The notes below the pieces were generated by a model. That model made no database searches and was not told the DNA's origin. It saw only the letters and a list, made by a program, of their open reading frames with translations. The position numbers and the translations under genes were made by a program. Shown here one piece after another: positions 18,401-27,940 of a stretch of 46,161 bases of DNA (position 1 is its first letter; the number at the start of each line of letters is the position of its first letter). Where the stretch lies: the NCBI GenBank assembly GCA_029547265.1, contig JAKPPP010000124.1, positions 1 to 46,161 of the forward strand. The letters are read 5' to 3'. Source of the stretch: Bacteroidota bacterium. GTDB lineage: Bacteria > Bacteroidota > Bacteroidia > AKYH767-A > OLB10.

Positions 18401-19236
18401 CACATCATGAAAATGATACTGCATATTCAAATTACTACGGATACTTATCGGCTACTCTACCTTATTCAACCGATTTTGAAACAGCGAATGGTGGTTGGAG
18501 ACCGGAAACGTTAAGTCCGTTTACACAATGGCAATATGGAGCTCCCAATTTTGGGGCAACCAATTCACCCCACAGTGGGTCTAAATGCTGGGACATTAAT
18601 TTAAATACACCATATTATAGCGCTGCACTAGCATCTCTTTTGTCTCCTTACTTTATTGTTAATCCAGGAACAACTCTTAAGCTAGACTTCTGGACAAATT
18701 ATTCAACAGAATCAAATGCAGATGGATTATACGTTGAGTATTCAACAGATGATATTAATTGGACACATTTAGGAATTGTAAATGATCCGCAAGGTAATAA
18801 TTGGTATAATTCCACATTAACACAAAGCCAATCGGGATGGAGTGGATTTTCACAAGGCTGGAAAAACTGCAGTTACACATTTACCCCAACTCTCAGTTCA
18901 AATTCGCTCATATTCCGATATCGTTTCATTAGTGACATTAACGTAGTAGATGCCGGTGTATCGATTGATGATGTTAACCTTTCGGTGGCAACGGGGATAG
19001 AAGAAGAAATTGGCAAATCAGGAATAAACATCTATCCGAATCCGGCTATTAATTCACTTACAATAAACGGAAATTTAAAACATCCATTTGAAATCCAAAA
19101 TACTCTGGGACAATCATTATTAAAAGCAACTGATTTAAAGCAAGTTTACTATATTGATATTAGTAAATTTAGTCCCGGAATTTACTTTATTTCCGGAGAA
19201 GATTTTCCTGAAAAAGCGAAATTTATTAAGTTATAA
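15451..19236 (+). CDS. Giant modular T9SS-sorted surface protein (MAM-like and CARDB-like modules), copy 1
   Basis: This 1261-residue protein is read from the ATG at 15451 (signal peptide MTKKLYYLFLLLF...FSQ). The frame is open further upstream from a TTG, but the promoter box lies inside that part. Four jelly-roll modules resembling MAM or immune-inhibitor-A-type domains are marked by WD/WGxxL motifs near residues 66, 358, 651 and 1047, each with a FWxNYxxE segment, an NWYN segment and a closing GVSIDDF-like strand. CARDB-like beta-sandwich linkers separate them: one each between modules 1-2 and 2-3, and two between modules 3 and 4. A T9SS sorting domain (GINIYPNP onward) ends the chain. No enzyme active site is apparent. 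It is probably an adhesive or structural surface protein. The paralogue at 20981 has the same architecture. Confidence 0.88.
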   Translation: MTKKLYYLFLLLFISSTSFSQITTFPYNELFDSGAAGWTVQTISGTAWEIGTPTAAGTQGAYSTPNCWGTDLDSGYRVNSLTYLKSPKFYIGTMTNPYFSFMQFRYIPQGMDGLFLQYSTDDITWQQMGYYNCPFANNWYNTTSIYSTGQAAFTGYSNGWTQSGIFLNGLGQNDSIRIRFVFNSNLLFGSAQPGVFIDNVALYENVIFQQDLNTLSFVNPSSPIIPGTTNPIDILVRNASTVAIDTFTCGIKLGTTYSTSQVIQHIDAGAFDTVHIGTISFTPGQTTLCAFATLAGDINHANDTVCNNFVTTASLPYSQDFETNDGGWFNNSTPPTLWEYGTPNYGSTSSSHSGIKCWDINLDTSYFNSAVSYLYTPMFDFTTIGGSKLSFWINYNSEANYDGTRLDYSTDGGLTWAVLGNVSDPNSSNWYNTSYLNSTGLPAWQATSLGWKNSQYNLSFLQTANNVQFRFVFTSDQTYITEGVSIDDFSIIPLPAIEPALINVSCNYLNYPIGNQSDSINLLVRNFGSLPVTNFNYGYTINGSQGPIGTFNGSVLPGDSVIVSLAGFTVSNPSNLICGYIQKTGDVDTTNNSACLFINGAQLSALPYYENFDNGSLGWQADNSLSPGTSWELGYPSFGITTGTHSGNSAWDINLNSGYFPNANCYLYTPLFDISIAVHPKLSFWQNRNSESGWDGMRIEYSYDSQNWNLLGGFGYPNTVNWYNEQVINSSQLPAWAGISLGWEYSEISLDPYQSGPFIQFRYVFNSDPSILRDGVTIDDFSVTSALENDAELLSIISPGSLLFEGSIAPIQIIAKNKGTNPISQLNISYAINNGAPQTFNWSGTLLTDSTVSLNLGFITPVGGNNSIVIYNTWMGDMDQHNDTLKINPYAIYAQDGGVSSILSPINNTASGSTQTVSVLLVNDGANTISNFPVSMKLNNDPPITSTYLGSISPGSYALFNMPNLIAAIDTNHLKVYIDWPTDAHHENDTAYSNYYGYLSATLPYSTDFETANGGWRPETLSPFTQWQYGAPNFGATNSPHSGSKCWDINLNTPYYSAALASLLSPYFIVNPGTTLKLDFWTNYSTESNADGLYVEYSTDDINWTHLGIVNDPQGNNWYNSTLTQSQSGWSGFSQGWKNCSYTFTPTLSSNSLIFRYRFISDINVVDAGVSIDDVNLSVATGIEEEIGKSGINIYPNPAINSLTINGNLKHPFEIQNTLGQSLLKATDLKQVYYIDISKFSPGIYFISGEDFPEKAKFIKL

Positions 19237-19264
19237 AAAAGGGAACAAAAGCTCCCTTTTTTAT
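19233..19264. terminator. Strong bidirectional terminator overlapping a stop codon
   Basis: ATAAAAAAGGGA (19233-19244) and TCCCTTTTTTAT (19253-19264) form a perfect 12-bp stem with an 8-base loop. The TAA of the upstream gene lies within the first arm. It separates convergent transcription of the giant gene and the pseudogene. Confidence 0.8.
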
Positions 19265-19334
19265 AAACACATTTTATATTCATCAAATTATGATTAATAT
19301 AAATCATTGCTCTTTATACAATCTCTTTGCCTTA

Positions 19335-20714
19335 TTAGTTAATCACTAAACGTTGAACACCTAACTTAGCATGGTTTTGTTCTAATTGAACTAAATAAAT
19401 ACCCTTTGTTAAGTGAAGATTATTAACTTGAACAACATTCATTCCTTCAATTACTTGTTCGTTAACAAAGTTTACAGCGTTCTTACCGTCCACAGTTAAT
19501 ACAGTTACAGATACCGGCATTGTAGATTTTGAATTATATTGAATACTGAAGTCACCTGTTGAAGGATTTGGATTGATTCCGAATGATGATAATTGAGAAT
19601 TAAGATCAATTCCTGTAGTATTTCCAACACGCATTGAAATCGAAATATCGTTTTTGAACACTTGATTTCCGAAATTATCGGTAACACGCAAACCGATAAT
19701 GTATGCCGCATTTCTAATTTGAGATGCATTTGGTGTCCAATTTACAGAAACTGAAGCACTACCAAATCCATTGGTAATTGTCAAAGTTGCAGGATTTGAA
19801 GCTAACATAAATGCTTCACCGGTACCTTCAATATAAATATATTGAGCATCCATATCGAATACGGAAACATTCATAGAGAAATTTGAGCCAGGAGTAATAG
19901 AAAAATCTTTTCCATTGTATCGTGCAGTGTTAGAATTTAATAAAATAGCCAAAGGAAGATTAAGACTTGGAACCACAAGAATTTGCATATCACGAGTAAT
20001 TTCTCCAATTTGAATACCACCTCGGTATTCTTTCACACGCATAGAAACTTGGTAGTTTCCAATTGCATTAGGAAAGAAAGTAATTTCACCAGTAATAGGG
20101 TCCATAATGAAAGGAACCAATGAATCAGAAGTTGGCAACACATAACCAACAACTTGAGATCCTCCCACAGAAAGAGGAATATCTAATGACCATGAAATAG
20201 AATCTCCATCATAATCGTAAGGAAGCGGATTGTAATTGAATGGTACGCTTTCTTGAACTACAACAATCGGAGGATTTAAGAATACCGGGGTTGAGTTTGT
20301 TGAATCTATAAGCACATTAGAATAGAAATAGTGGCTTTCGCCTCCCGGGTTAGACATATTTAGAATTGCTGCATTTCGGCAGCATTCTTCAAAATAAACC
20401 GTCCAATTACCGGTAGTGGGAAATGTAACTATCTCTTAATATCTATACTCTTCTACCCCGGGCACCAAGACTATTACGTTGGGATCATACTGAATATCGA
20501 CAGTAAACGTAGTAGATGTAGCAGCATTGACAAATGTCAGTGTTGCAATTGGCGAAATAGAAACCCCAGAAACATCACGATATGCAGTATAAATCACTTT
20601 ATAGTTCATTCCGTAAACATGCGAAACAGTAATTTGCCCTCCCATCATGTGGGAAGCATTACTTCTCATAGAGAACGAGAGACATAAAAACACTAATAGT
20701 AAGACATTCTTCAT
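19335..20714 (-). pseudogene. CCRNA-motif T9SS-sorted protein, second copy, broken by one in-frame stop
   Basis: Read through, this 1380-base gene has exactly the same length as its intact paralogue at 13788-15167 and stays in frame throughout. It encodes a signal peptide (MKNVLLLVFLCLSFSMRSNA), SHMMGG, the CCRNA motif, beta-rich repeats and a T9SS sorting domain. Codon 93, aligned with His93 of the intact copy, is TAA (20436-20438). It splits the gene into a 92-codon N-terminal piece and a piece that could restart only at an internal ATG (20357), which would lack a signal peptide. The neighbouring codons are conserved, so a CAA-to-TAA change would explain it. It could also be a sequencing error; otherwise the secreted protein is not made. 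Confidence 0.85.
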
Positions 20715-20929
20715 AATACAGCAATCGATTTATGCAAATAAAGGCATAATTGTTTGAATATTAATACACTTAGCATAAAACTTTTTAAAATCGAATTTTC
20801 ATAATGTTTTGTTTATCAATTCATAAAATTCATATTTCAAAAGTATAATATAGATGCATTTTTTAGAACTTAATATTCCAATTGAGGATTCCTAATTCCT
20901 GAAACTATTTTTTTTATCCGTTTAAATTA

Positions 20930-20937
20930 TATATTTG
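20930..20937 (+). promoter_or_regulatory. TAnnTTTG -7 box of the second giant protein gene
   Basis: TATATTTG matches the -7 consensus exactly and lies 43 bases before the ATG at 20981, the same arrangement as in the paralogous unit. No -33 TTG is obvious. Confidence 0.5.
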
Positions 20938-20980
20938 TATAATCAAGCAAACAAAATTGTTACTTCAAGAAAAATAATCT

Positions 20981-23900
20981 ATGATAAAGAAACTCTACTA
21001 TCTGTTTTTGATTTTAATTTTTCCGAATACAACTTACTCTCAAATTACAACTTTTCCATATAGTGAACATTTTGATAGTGGAGCAGGAGGCTGGACATCA
21101 CAAACCATAAACGGAACCTCATGGGAGTTAGGTGTGCCAACTGCTTGGGGAATCCTAGGTGCTTATAGTGCTCCAAATTGCTGGGGAACAGATCTAGATT
21201 CGGGATATAGAGTAAATAGTTTCACTTACTTAACATCTCCAAAGTTCTATATTGGTTCAATGACTAATCCATATTTTTCTTTTTTCCAAATTCAGAAAGT
21301 TAATAATCATATAGACGGATTTTTCCTGGAATACTCAACCGACGATGTTACGTGGCAATTATTGGGTGATTACAATTGCTCGTATGCAACAAATTGGTAC
21401 GACAACGCCACCATTTATGCCGTAGGTCATCCTGCTTTCTCAGGAAGCACGAATGCATGGACACAAAGCGGAATCTATCTAAACGGGCTCGGAATCAATG
21501 ACAGCTTGAGAATACGATTTGTATTTAAAAGCAATAATGTGTTTGGATCCGCCTTGGCAGGCATATTTATCGACAATGTAGCGTTATACCAGCATCCGGT
21601 TTTTCTAAAAGACATAGAACCGCTTGGATTTATTAATCCGTCAGGTAACTTATACCCCGGCAATATATATCCCATAGACCTATTAGTAAAAAATATATCC
21701 AAAGTACCAATTGATACAATCACTTGCGGAATAAAGATTGGAACAACTATTTCTTCTGCTCAAGTAATTCAACATATCGATTCAGGAGCCATTGATACAA
21801 TACATTTAGGTACGAGAATATTTCAACAAGGCCAAAACAATTTATGTGCATTTGCAACACCAAATGGAGATGTATTTCACGGTAACGATACTATTTGTAA
21901 TTTGTTTGTTACTACTTCAAATTCGAACAACTACATTCAAAATTTTGAAACTAACGACGGAACATGGTATAATAGTTCAACATCATCTACTTCGTGGCAA
22001 TATGGAACACCTTCATATGGACAAACTTCAACGGCTCATTCAGGAACGAAATGTTGGGATATAAATTTAAACCTCTATTATAATGAATCGGCAAGTGCTT
22101 TTTTATATACTCCAATATTTGATTTCACAACCACCCCCCTCTCAAAGCTTTCCTTTTGGATTAACTACTATACTGAACCCAACTACGATGGGACCAGACT
22201 AGAATACAGTACAGATGGAGGATTAAATTGGCAAACATTAGGGTATCCCGGTGACCCTAATTCAACTAATTGGTATACAACATTCAACTTAGATTCAACA
22301 GGACTCCCGGCATGGACTGGAAATAGTTACGGATGGCTACAAGTACAATACGACCTATCATTCCTCCAACCCTTCAATAACGTACAATTTCGATTCTCCT
22401 TCACCTCGAACTATGCAAACAACTATGACGGCGTAAGTATAGATGATTTTATTATACGACCTATATCTTTCAAAGATGTAAATTTAAGTTCAATAACGAA
22501 TAACAATTTAAATTATCCATTAGGAAATACTACTGACTCTCTTACTTTTAAATTAGTAAATTTAGGCACATTACCAATAACAAATTTCAACTACGGTTAT
22601 ACCGTCAATAATGCTCCGGGTGTATCTGCAATCTTTAACGGTTCATTAATACCAGGAGATTCTATTGAAATTAAGTTACCGGGATTTAATCTTATAAATT
22701 CACCTTCTTCCATATGCGGATATATACAATTAGTAGATGACGTGGATACAACTAATAATTCGACATGTGTATTATTTTATGGAACACAATTATATACTTT
22801 ACCATATTTTAAAAATTTTGATGGAGGTAGTCCCGATTGGCGTCCGGACAACACATTGTCAATCGGATCTTCTTGGGTATTAGGCTATCCCAATTACGGA
22901 TATACATCCGGAACACACTCCGGAAATAACGCATGGGACATAAACTTAATCACAGGCTATCTCGAAAATGCTAATAGTTACTTATATACTCCAATTTTTG
23001 ACATTTCAAATTCAATTCATCCAAAATTAAGCTTTTGGCAAAAAAGAAAAGTTGAAAGTAATTGGGATGGAATGAGAATTGAATACTCTGTTGAATCTCA
23101 GAATTGGAATTTATTAGGACACAAAGAATTTCCTAACTCAGTAAATTGGTATAACGATTCTTTAATCAATTCGTCGCAATTACCAGCATGGACTGGAATG
23201 TCATCAGGTTGGGAATATTCCTCAATATCGCTTGACACATTACAACCCGCACAATTCATTCAATTCAGATTTGTATTTACATCGGATCCAAATGTAAATG
23301 AAGACGGAATTACAATTGACGATTTTGCTATAACAGCAGCTTATGAAAACGATGTGGAATTACTTTCGTTCTCTAGCCCGGGTTCCATATTGAATGAAGG
23401 AACAATTACTCCCATTCAATTAAATGTAAAAAACAAAGGAACAAACCCAATAACACAATTAAATTTATCTTATATTATCAACAATGGAGCAGTTCAAACA
23501 TTCAATTGGACAGGTAATTTATTAACAGACTCAATAGTAAACCTAAATATAGGCTTCATCACACCAATTGCAGGCAATAATAATATTGTAGTATACAACA
23601 CGTGGTTAGCTGACATGGATCATATTAATGATACACTTCAAATTAACACCTATGCGATTTACCTACAAGATGCAGGAGTTTCATTAATTGCATCTCCTGT
23701 CAGTAATACAATTTCCGGTTCAACACAAACAGTATCCGTATCAATAGTGAACGATGGGGTATATACTTTAACAAATGTACCAATATCGATGAAATTGAAT
23801 AATGACTTACCGATTACTTCAACATGGACGGGAAGTTTATTACCGGGAGCAAATGCCAATTTTCTAATGCCAAATTTAATTGCAGCCATCGACACAAATC

Positions 23901-24769
23901 GTTTGAAAGTATATATCGATTGGCCATCTGATATGCATCACGAAAATGACACCGCATATTCCATCTTTTACGGTTACCCAACCAACACTTTAAATTATTC
24001 AACAGATTTTGAATTACCTAATGGAGGATGGAGAACAGAAACATCAAATCAGCTAACACAATGGCAATATGGCACACCAAACTTTGGATCAACAAATACT
24101 ACACACAGCGGAAGTAAATGTTGGGACATTAATTTAAATACTCCCTATTCTAGTGCTGTAGTTGCATCGTTACTGTCGCCATACTTTATTGTTAATCCCG
24201 GAACAACAATTAAACTAGACTTCTGGACAAACTATTCAACTGAATCAAACGCAGATGGACTATACATTGAATACTCTCAAGACGAAATCAATTGGACGCA
24301 TTTAGGTATTGTCAATGACCCACAAGGTAATAATTGGTATAATTCAACATTAACACTTAACAAACCCGGGTGGAGCGGAATTTCTCAAGGATGGAAAAAC
24401 TGTAGTTATACATTTACACCTAATATAAATACGAACTATATTATATTCCGATATAGATTTATAAGCAATGTCAACTTGGTTGATGCCGGTGTATCGATTG
24501 ATGATGTTAACCTTTCGGTGGTGACGGGAATAGAAGAAGAAATTGGTAAATCAGGAATAAATATCTATCCGAATCCGGCATATAACAAACTAATTATTAA
24601 AGGAAATATATCTCATCCTTTTGAAATCAAGAATATTTTAGGTGAAACTGTAATCACAATAAACAAAGTTGATTTTGAGAACATTATTGACATCAGCCAA
24701 CTTTCGTCAGGGATGTACATAATAAAAGGTGAAGATTTTACAGAAAAATCATTATTTATAAAATATTAG
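20981..24769 (+). CDS. Giant modular T9SS-sorted surface protein (MAM-like and CARDB-like modules), copy 2
   Basis: This 1262-residue paralogue of the protein at 15451 keeps the same order along its whole length: signal peptide (MIKKLYYLFLILIF...YSQ), four MAM-like jelly-roll modules with WD/WGxxL and NWYN motifs, CARDB-like linkers (two before the last module), and a T9SS sorting domain starting near GINIYPNP. The two proteins are clearly homologous but diverged at many positions. A 40-base stretch near the 3' end (24482-24521) is identical to the copy at 18949-18988. The third giant gene starts 50 bases downstream without a terminator, so the two are likely co-transcribed. Confidence 0.88.
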   Translation: MIKKLYYLFLILIFPNTTYSQITTFPYSEHFDSGAGGWTSQTINGTSWELGVPTAWGILGAYSAPNCWGTDLDSGYRVNSFTYLTSPKFYIGSMTNPYFSFFQIQKVNNHIDGFFLEYSTDDVTWQLLGDYNCSYATNWYDNATIYAVGHPAFSGSTNAWTQSGIYLNGLGINDSLRIRFVFKSNNVFGSALAGIFIDNVALYQHPVFLKDIEPLGFINPSGNLYPGNIYPIDLLVKNISKVPIDTITCGIKIGTTISSAQVIQHIDSGAIDTIHLGTRIFQQGQNNLCAFATPNGDVFHGNDTICNLFVTTSNSNNYIQNFETNDGTWYNSSTSSTSWQYGTPSYGQTSTAHSGTKCWDINLNLYYNESASAFLYTPIFDFTTTPLSKLSFWINYYTEPNYDGTRLEYSTDGGLNWQTLGYPGDPNSTNWYTTFNLDSTGLPAWTGNSYGWLQVQYDLSFLQPFNNVQFRFSFTSNYANNYDGVSIDDFIIRPISFKDVNLSSITNNNLNYPLGNTTDSLTFKLVNLGTLPITNFNYGYTVNNAPGVSAIFNGSLIPGDSIEIKLPGFNLINSPSSICGYIQLVDDVDTTNNSTCVLFYGTQLYTLPYFKNFDGGSPDWRPDNTLSIGSSWVLGYPNYGYTSGTHSGNNAWDINLITGYLENANSYLYTPIFDISNSIHPKLSFWQKRKVESNWDGMRIEYSVESQNWNLLGHKEFPNSVNWYNDSLINSSQLPAWTGMSSGWEYSSISLDTLQPAQFIQFRFVFTSDPNVNEDGITIDDFAITAAYENDVELLSFSSPGSILNEGTITPIQLNVKNKGTNPITQLNLSYIINNGAVQTFNWTGNLLTDSIVNLNIGFITPIAGNNNIVVYNTWLADMDHINDTLQINTYAIYLQDAGVSLIASPVSNTISGSTQTVSVSIVNDGVYTLTNVPISMKLNNDLPITSTWTGSLLPGANANFLMPNLIAAIDTNRLKVYIDWPSDMHHENDTAYSIFYGYPTNTLNYSTDFELPNGGWRTETSNQLTQWQYGTPNFGSTNTTHSGSKCWDINLNTPYSSAVVASLLSPYFIVNPGTTIKLDFWTNYSTESNADGLYIEYSQDEINWTHLGIVNDPQGNNWYNSTLTLNKPGWSGISQGWKNCSYTFTPNINTNYIIFRYRFISNVNLVDAGVSIDDVNLSVVTGIEEEIGKSGINIYPNPAYNKLIIKGNISHPFEIKNILGETVITINKVDFENIIDISQLSSGMYIIKGEDFTEKSLFIKY

Positions 24770-24818
24770 CGTATTTTGTATGTTTTCACTAATTTTAAAT
24801 ATATCAACATAAGGGATC

Positions 24819-27794
24819 ATGAATAATATATTCAAATTTATTTTGCTACTAATTTTAGCGCCAAATACTGTACTAATTGCTCAAAATCAAATTAAGCAAC
24901 CTATTAATAACAGCGCAAAAAACAACAGTTCGGCAACAATATACTCGAGCGATTTCGAAGCAACTGATGGAGGCTGGTACCAAAGTTCAACGGCCGGCTC
25001 TACTTGGCAGTGGGGAGTACCAAATTACAATTCAACAAATTCTGCTAATTCAGGTACGAAATGTTGGGACATCAATTTAAACACCCCTTATGGTTCAAGT
25101 GACACATCGTATCTATACACTCCATCATTTAACTTAAGTAACTATAATTATTCATTTTTAAATTTCTACATCAATTTTAATACTGAAAGAGATTTTGATG
25201 GAATGCATTTAGAGTATTCAACAAATAGTGGTTTAACATGGACAATATTAGGAACACTTGGCGACTCGCTAGCAATCAATTGGTATAATACCCCACAGAT
25301 AGCCGCTACAGGACAAGAAGGATGGTCAAACAGTAGCGGTGGCTGGAAAACCTGCACTTATGATTTAACCACTTTGCATTCATTTGCAAATGTTCAATTC
25401 AGATTTGTTTTTGCATCGGATAATTTCATTGAAAAAGATGGTGTCAGTATAGATGACTTTTCTATAACTGAATATCCTGATATAGATGCTCAATTAAAAG
25501 TGATAAACATCTTAAAAAAAGAATATAAATACAACAACACTTGCGATTCCATCTATTTTTCGGTAAAGAACAAAGGCAATCTACCATTAACAAATTTTAA
25601 TTATACACTTTCATCAAACGGTGCTACAATTCTACAATCTAATTATTTGGGCAGTATCACTTACAATCAAACTATTCAAATTGCTCTACCAGGGTTCTCA
25701 ATAGATTCCGGAATAAATAATATTGTTATTAAAATATCAAAAACGGGGGATGCTGACACAACCAACAATTCAAAGGAATTAATAATTCATGGCATTTATA
25801 CATTTAATCTCCCCTATGTAAACACATTTGACAATGGGGGAACAAATTGGTATGTATTTGATACCACAAATAACCCCAATTCAACTTGGCAACTTGGGAT
25901 TCCGAACGGTCCAATAACTCAAGGGACTCATTCGGGCAACTTCGCATGGGATATAAATCTTAATGGTTTTTTTTCAACTAATACTAGCTCGTATCTTTAT
26001 ACTCCGCTTTTTAATATATCATCATATATACATCCCAAATTAACTTTTTGGAAGAACTATTCATTTTATCAAAATTATAATGGAATGAATATCGAATATA
26101 GATATGAAAATTCGAACCAATGGCATTTATTAGATAGCGGGGATAGCACAGACTACAAAAACTGGTATTACAGTTCTGTTTTCTCTCTAAATAATAACGG
26201 ATTTGCATATAATTCATTTGGTTGGGAGCATACTTATTTTAATTTAGATCAATTAAAGACGGGCCCAGCAATTCAACTAAGATTTGTATTTAAAAACGGC
26301 AATTATCCTACATCTGACGGAATTTCAATTGATGATTTTTCGATTACAAGTGCGGGAAATTTTGATGCGGCCATATGGGTCATTAACAAACCAATAGATC
26401 AAGAAAGTGTAGGAGAGCCATGTCCAATAAATGTAACAATTAAAAACATGGGGACTTCTTCAATTACTAATATGCCTATATCTTATGAATTTAATAACGG
26501 CACTCCAATTACCTATAATTGGACGGGCACTCTATTACCGGATTCATTCTTAATATTAACCATTGGTTCAATCATCCCAATGTACGGCAATAACTCAGTT
26601 AAAATTTATACTTCATTAAACCAGGATGATTTCGCATATAACGATACGGCATACTTCGACTTTAACGGCTTTTATGAAGTTGACTTAGGAATTGAAGGCT
26701 ATACAAGCAATGAAGTAAATATGCCTATAGGAATTACAACTTCATTACCATGCCGAATATATAATAGTGGACAAATTAACATGTATTCCTTCAATATTTA
26801 CAGTCAATTAAACAATGGAATAATTGACACGATCGTTTGGACTGGAACTTTATATCCCGGTAGTGTCACATATGAGACTATACCAGTAAATGTACCCAGT
26901 TTAGGAAGTAATACGTTCAAAATTTTTCTCGATGATCATTATGATCATAACCCTGCAAATGACACCATATTTAAAACAATAATTGGAACACCAATTTACA
27001 ACTTACCCTATTTAACAGATTTCGAAACAATCAATAATGACTGGAAAGAAACGCATGTAGACACTTTAACAAAATGGGAACTTGGAACACCCAATTTCAG
27101 TACAACAAACTCAACCCATAGCGGAAGTAAATGTTGGGACATAAACTTAAACACATATTATACAAGTGCAGATAGTGTATTTTTGTTTTCACCATATTTT
27201 AATCTTCCTTCAAGTGGCATTGCGGAAATAAGTTTCTGGTTGAATTATAACACTTATGCAAATGTAGATGGAGTAAGCTTATTGTATTCTACAAACGGAA
27301 CAGATTGGCAATATCTTGGATACATGAATTATCCTAACTCCACAAACTGGTATAATTCACATATTAATTTATCGATGAACGGTTGGAGTGGCCTTTCCTC
27401 TGGTTGGATACATAGCAAATTTCCCCTCCAATTGAGTCCATCTTTAAGCAACGTTATTTTTAGATATGATTTCAAAAGTCAACTTGGTTTCCTTCAAGGA
27501 GGCTTTTCTGTTGACGACTTTTCTATCTCTATACTTACCGGTATTGATGAAGACAATGCAAATAATTTAATTTCATTGTATCCTAACCCAGCCATTGATC
27601 AAGTAAATTTACATTTACCAAATAGTCTTATCAATAAAACCTTAGAAATTAAAAATGTATTGGGCCAAATAATTTCAAAGAAAACGATTACTTCTACAGA
27701 TGATATAATTGATATTAGAAATTACCAACAAGGTGTTTATTTTATATCAATTGAAAACGTTTCAACTATTTCCAAGAAGTTCATCAAACAATAA
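24819..27794 (+). CDS. Giant modular T9SS-sorted surface protein, shorter related member
   Basis: This 991-residue protein has a signal peptide (MNNIFKFILLLILAPNTVLIAQ) and three MAM-like modules marked by WDINLN near residues 86, 378 and 772, separated by CARDB-like linkers (two before the last module). A T9SS sorting domain begins near SLYPNPAIDQ. It lacks the fourth, N-terminal-type module of its two larger neighbours and has a different sorting domain, so it is an older paralogue and not part of the recent tandem duplication. It follows the 1262-residue gene by 50 bases in the same direction and is closed by a strong terminator. No catalytic motif is seen. Confidence 0.88.
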   Translation: MNNIFKFILLLILAPNTVLIAQNQIKQPINNSAKNNSSATIYSSDFEATDGGWYQSSTAGSTWQWGVPNYNSTNSANSGTKCWDINLNTPYGSSDTSYLYTPSFNLSNYNYSFLNFYINFNTERDFDGMHLEYSTNSGLTWTILGTLGDSLAINWYNTPQIAATGQEGWSNSSGGWKTCTYDLTTLHSFANVQFRFVFASDNFIEKDGVSIDDFSITEYPDIDAQLKVINILKKEYKYNNTCDSIYFSVKNKGNLPLTNFNYTLSSNGATILQSNYLGSITYNQTIQIALPGFSIDSGINNIVIKISKTGDADTTNNSKELIIHGIYTFNLPYVNTFDNGGTNWYVFDTTNNPNSTWQLGIPNGPITQGTHSGNFAWDINLNGFFSTNTSSYLYTPLFNISSYIHPKLTFWKNYSFYQNYNGMNIEYRYENSNQWHLLDSGDSTDYKNWYYSSVFSLNNNGFAYNSFGWEHTYFNLDQLKTGPAIQLRFVFKNGNYPTSDGISIDDFSITSAGNFDAAIWVINKPIDQESVGEPCPINVTIKNMGTSSITNMPISYEFNNGTPITYNWTGTLLPDSFLILTIGSIIPMYGNNSVKIYTSLNQDDFAYNDTAYFDFNGFYEVDLGIEGYTSNEVNMPIGITTSLPCRIYNSGQINMYSFNIYSQLNNGIIDTIVWTGTLYPGSVTYETIPVNVPSLGSNTFKIFLDDHYDHNPANDTIFKTIIGTPIYNLPYLTDFETINNDWKETHVDTLTKWELGTPNFSTTNSTHSGSKCWDINLNTYYTSADSVFLFSPYFNLPSSGIAEISFWLNYNTYANVDGVSLLYSTNGTDWQYLGYMNYPNSTNWYNSHINLSMNGWSGLSSGWIHSKFPLQLSPSLSNVIFRYDFKSQLGFLQGGFSVDDFSISILTGIDEDNANNLISLYPNPAIDQVNLHLPNSLINKTLEIKNVLGQIISKKTITSTDDIIDIRNYQQGVYFISIENVSTISKKFIKQ

Positions 27795-27832
27795 AAACAA
27801 AAGGCTGTCAAACATTTGACAGCCTTTTGTTT
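27795..27832. terminator. Strong hairpin terminator
   Basis: AAACAAAAGGCTGTC (27795-27809) and GACAGCCTTTTGTTT (27818-27832) form a perfect 15-bp stem with an 8-base loop, directly after the stop codon. It is flanked by A and T runs and probably works in both directions. Confidence 0.85.
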
Positions 27833-27940
27833 ATTTACAGGTATTATCGAAGCAGCTTTATTCAAACCAACTTCAAAAATCAAAATGAATATCAAGTGAT
27901 ATTTTTTAGAACAATAATTAAGATTTCTTAGTGAGTTGAT

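Noticed and set aside
19335..20714. Two separate genes instead of one broken gene
   Set aside because: Joined, the two frames match the intact paralogue from signal peptide to sorting domain with identical length, so a single interrupted gene is the simpler reading.
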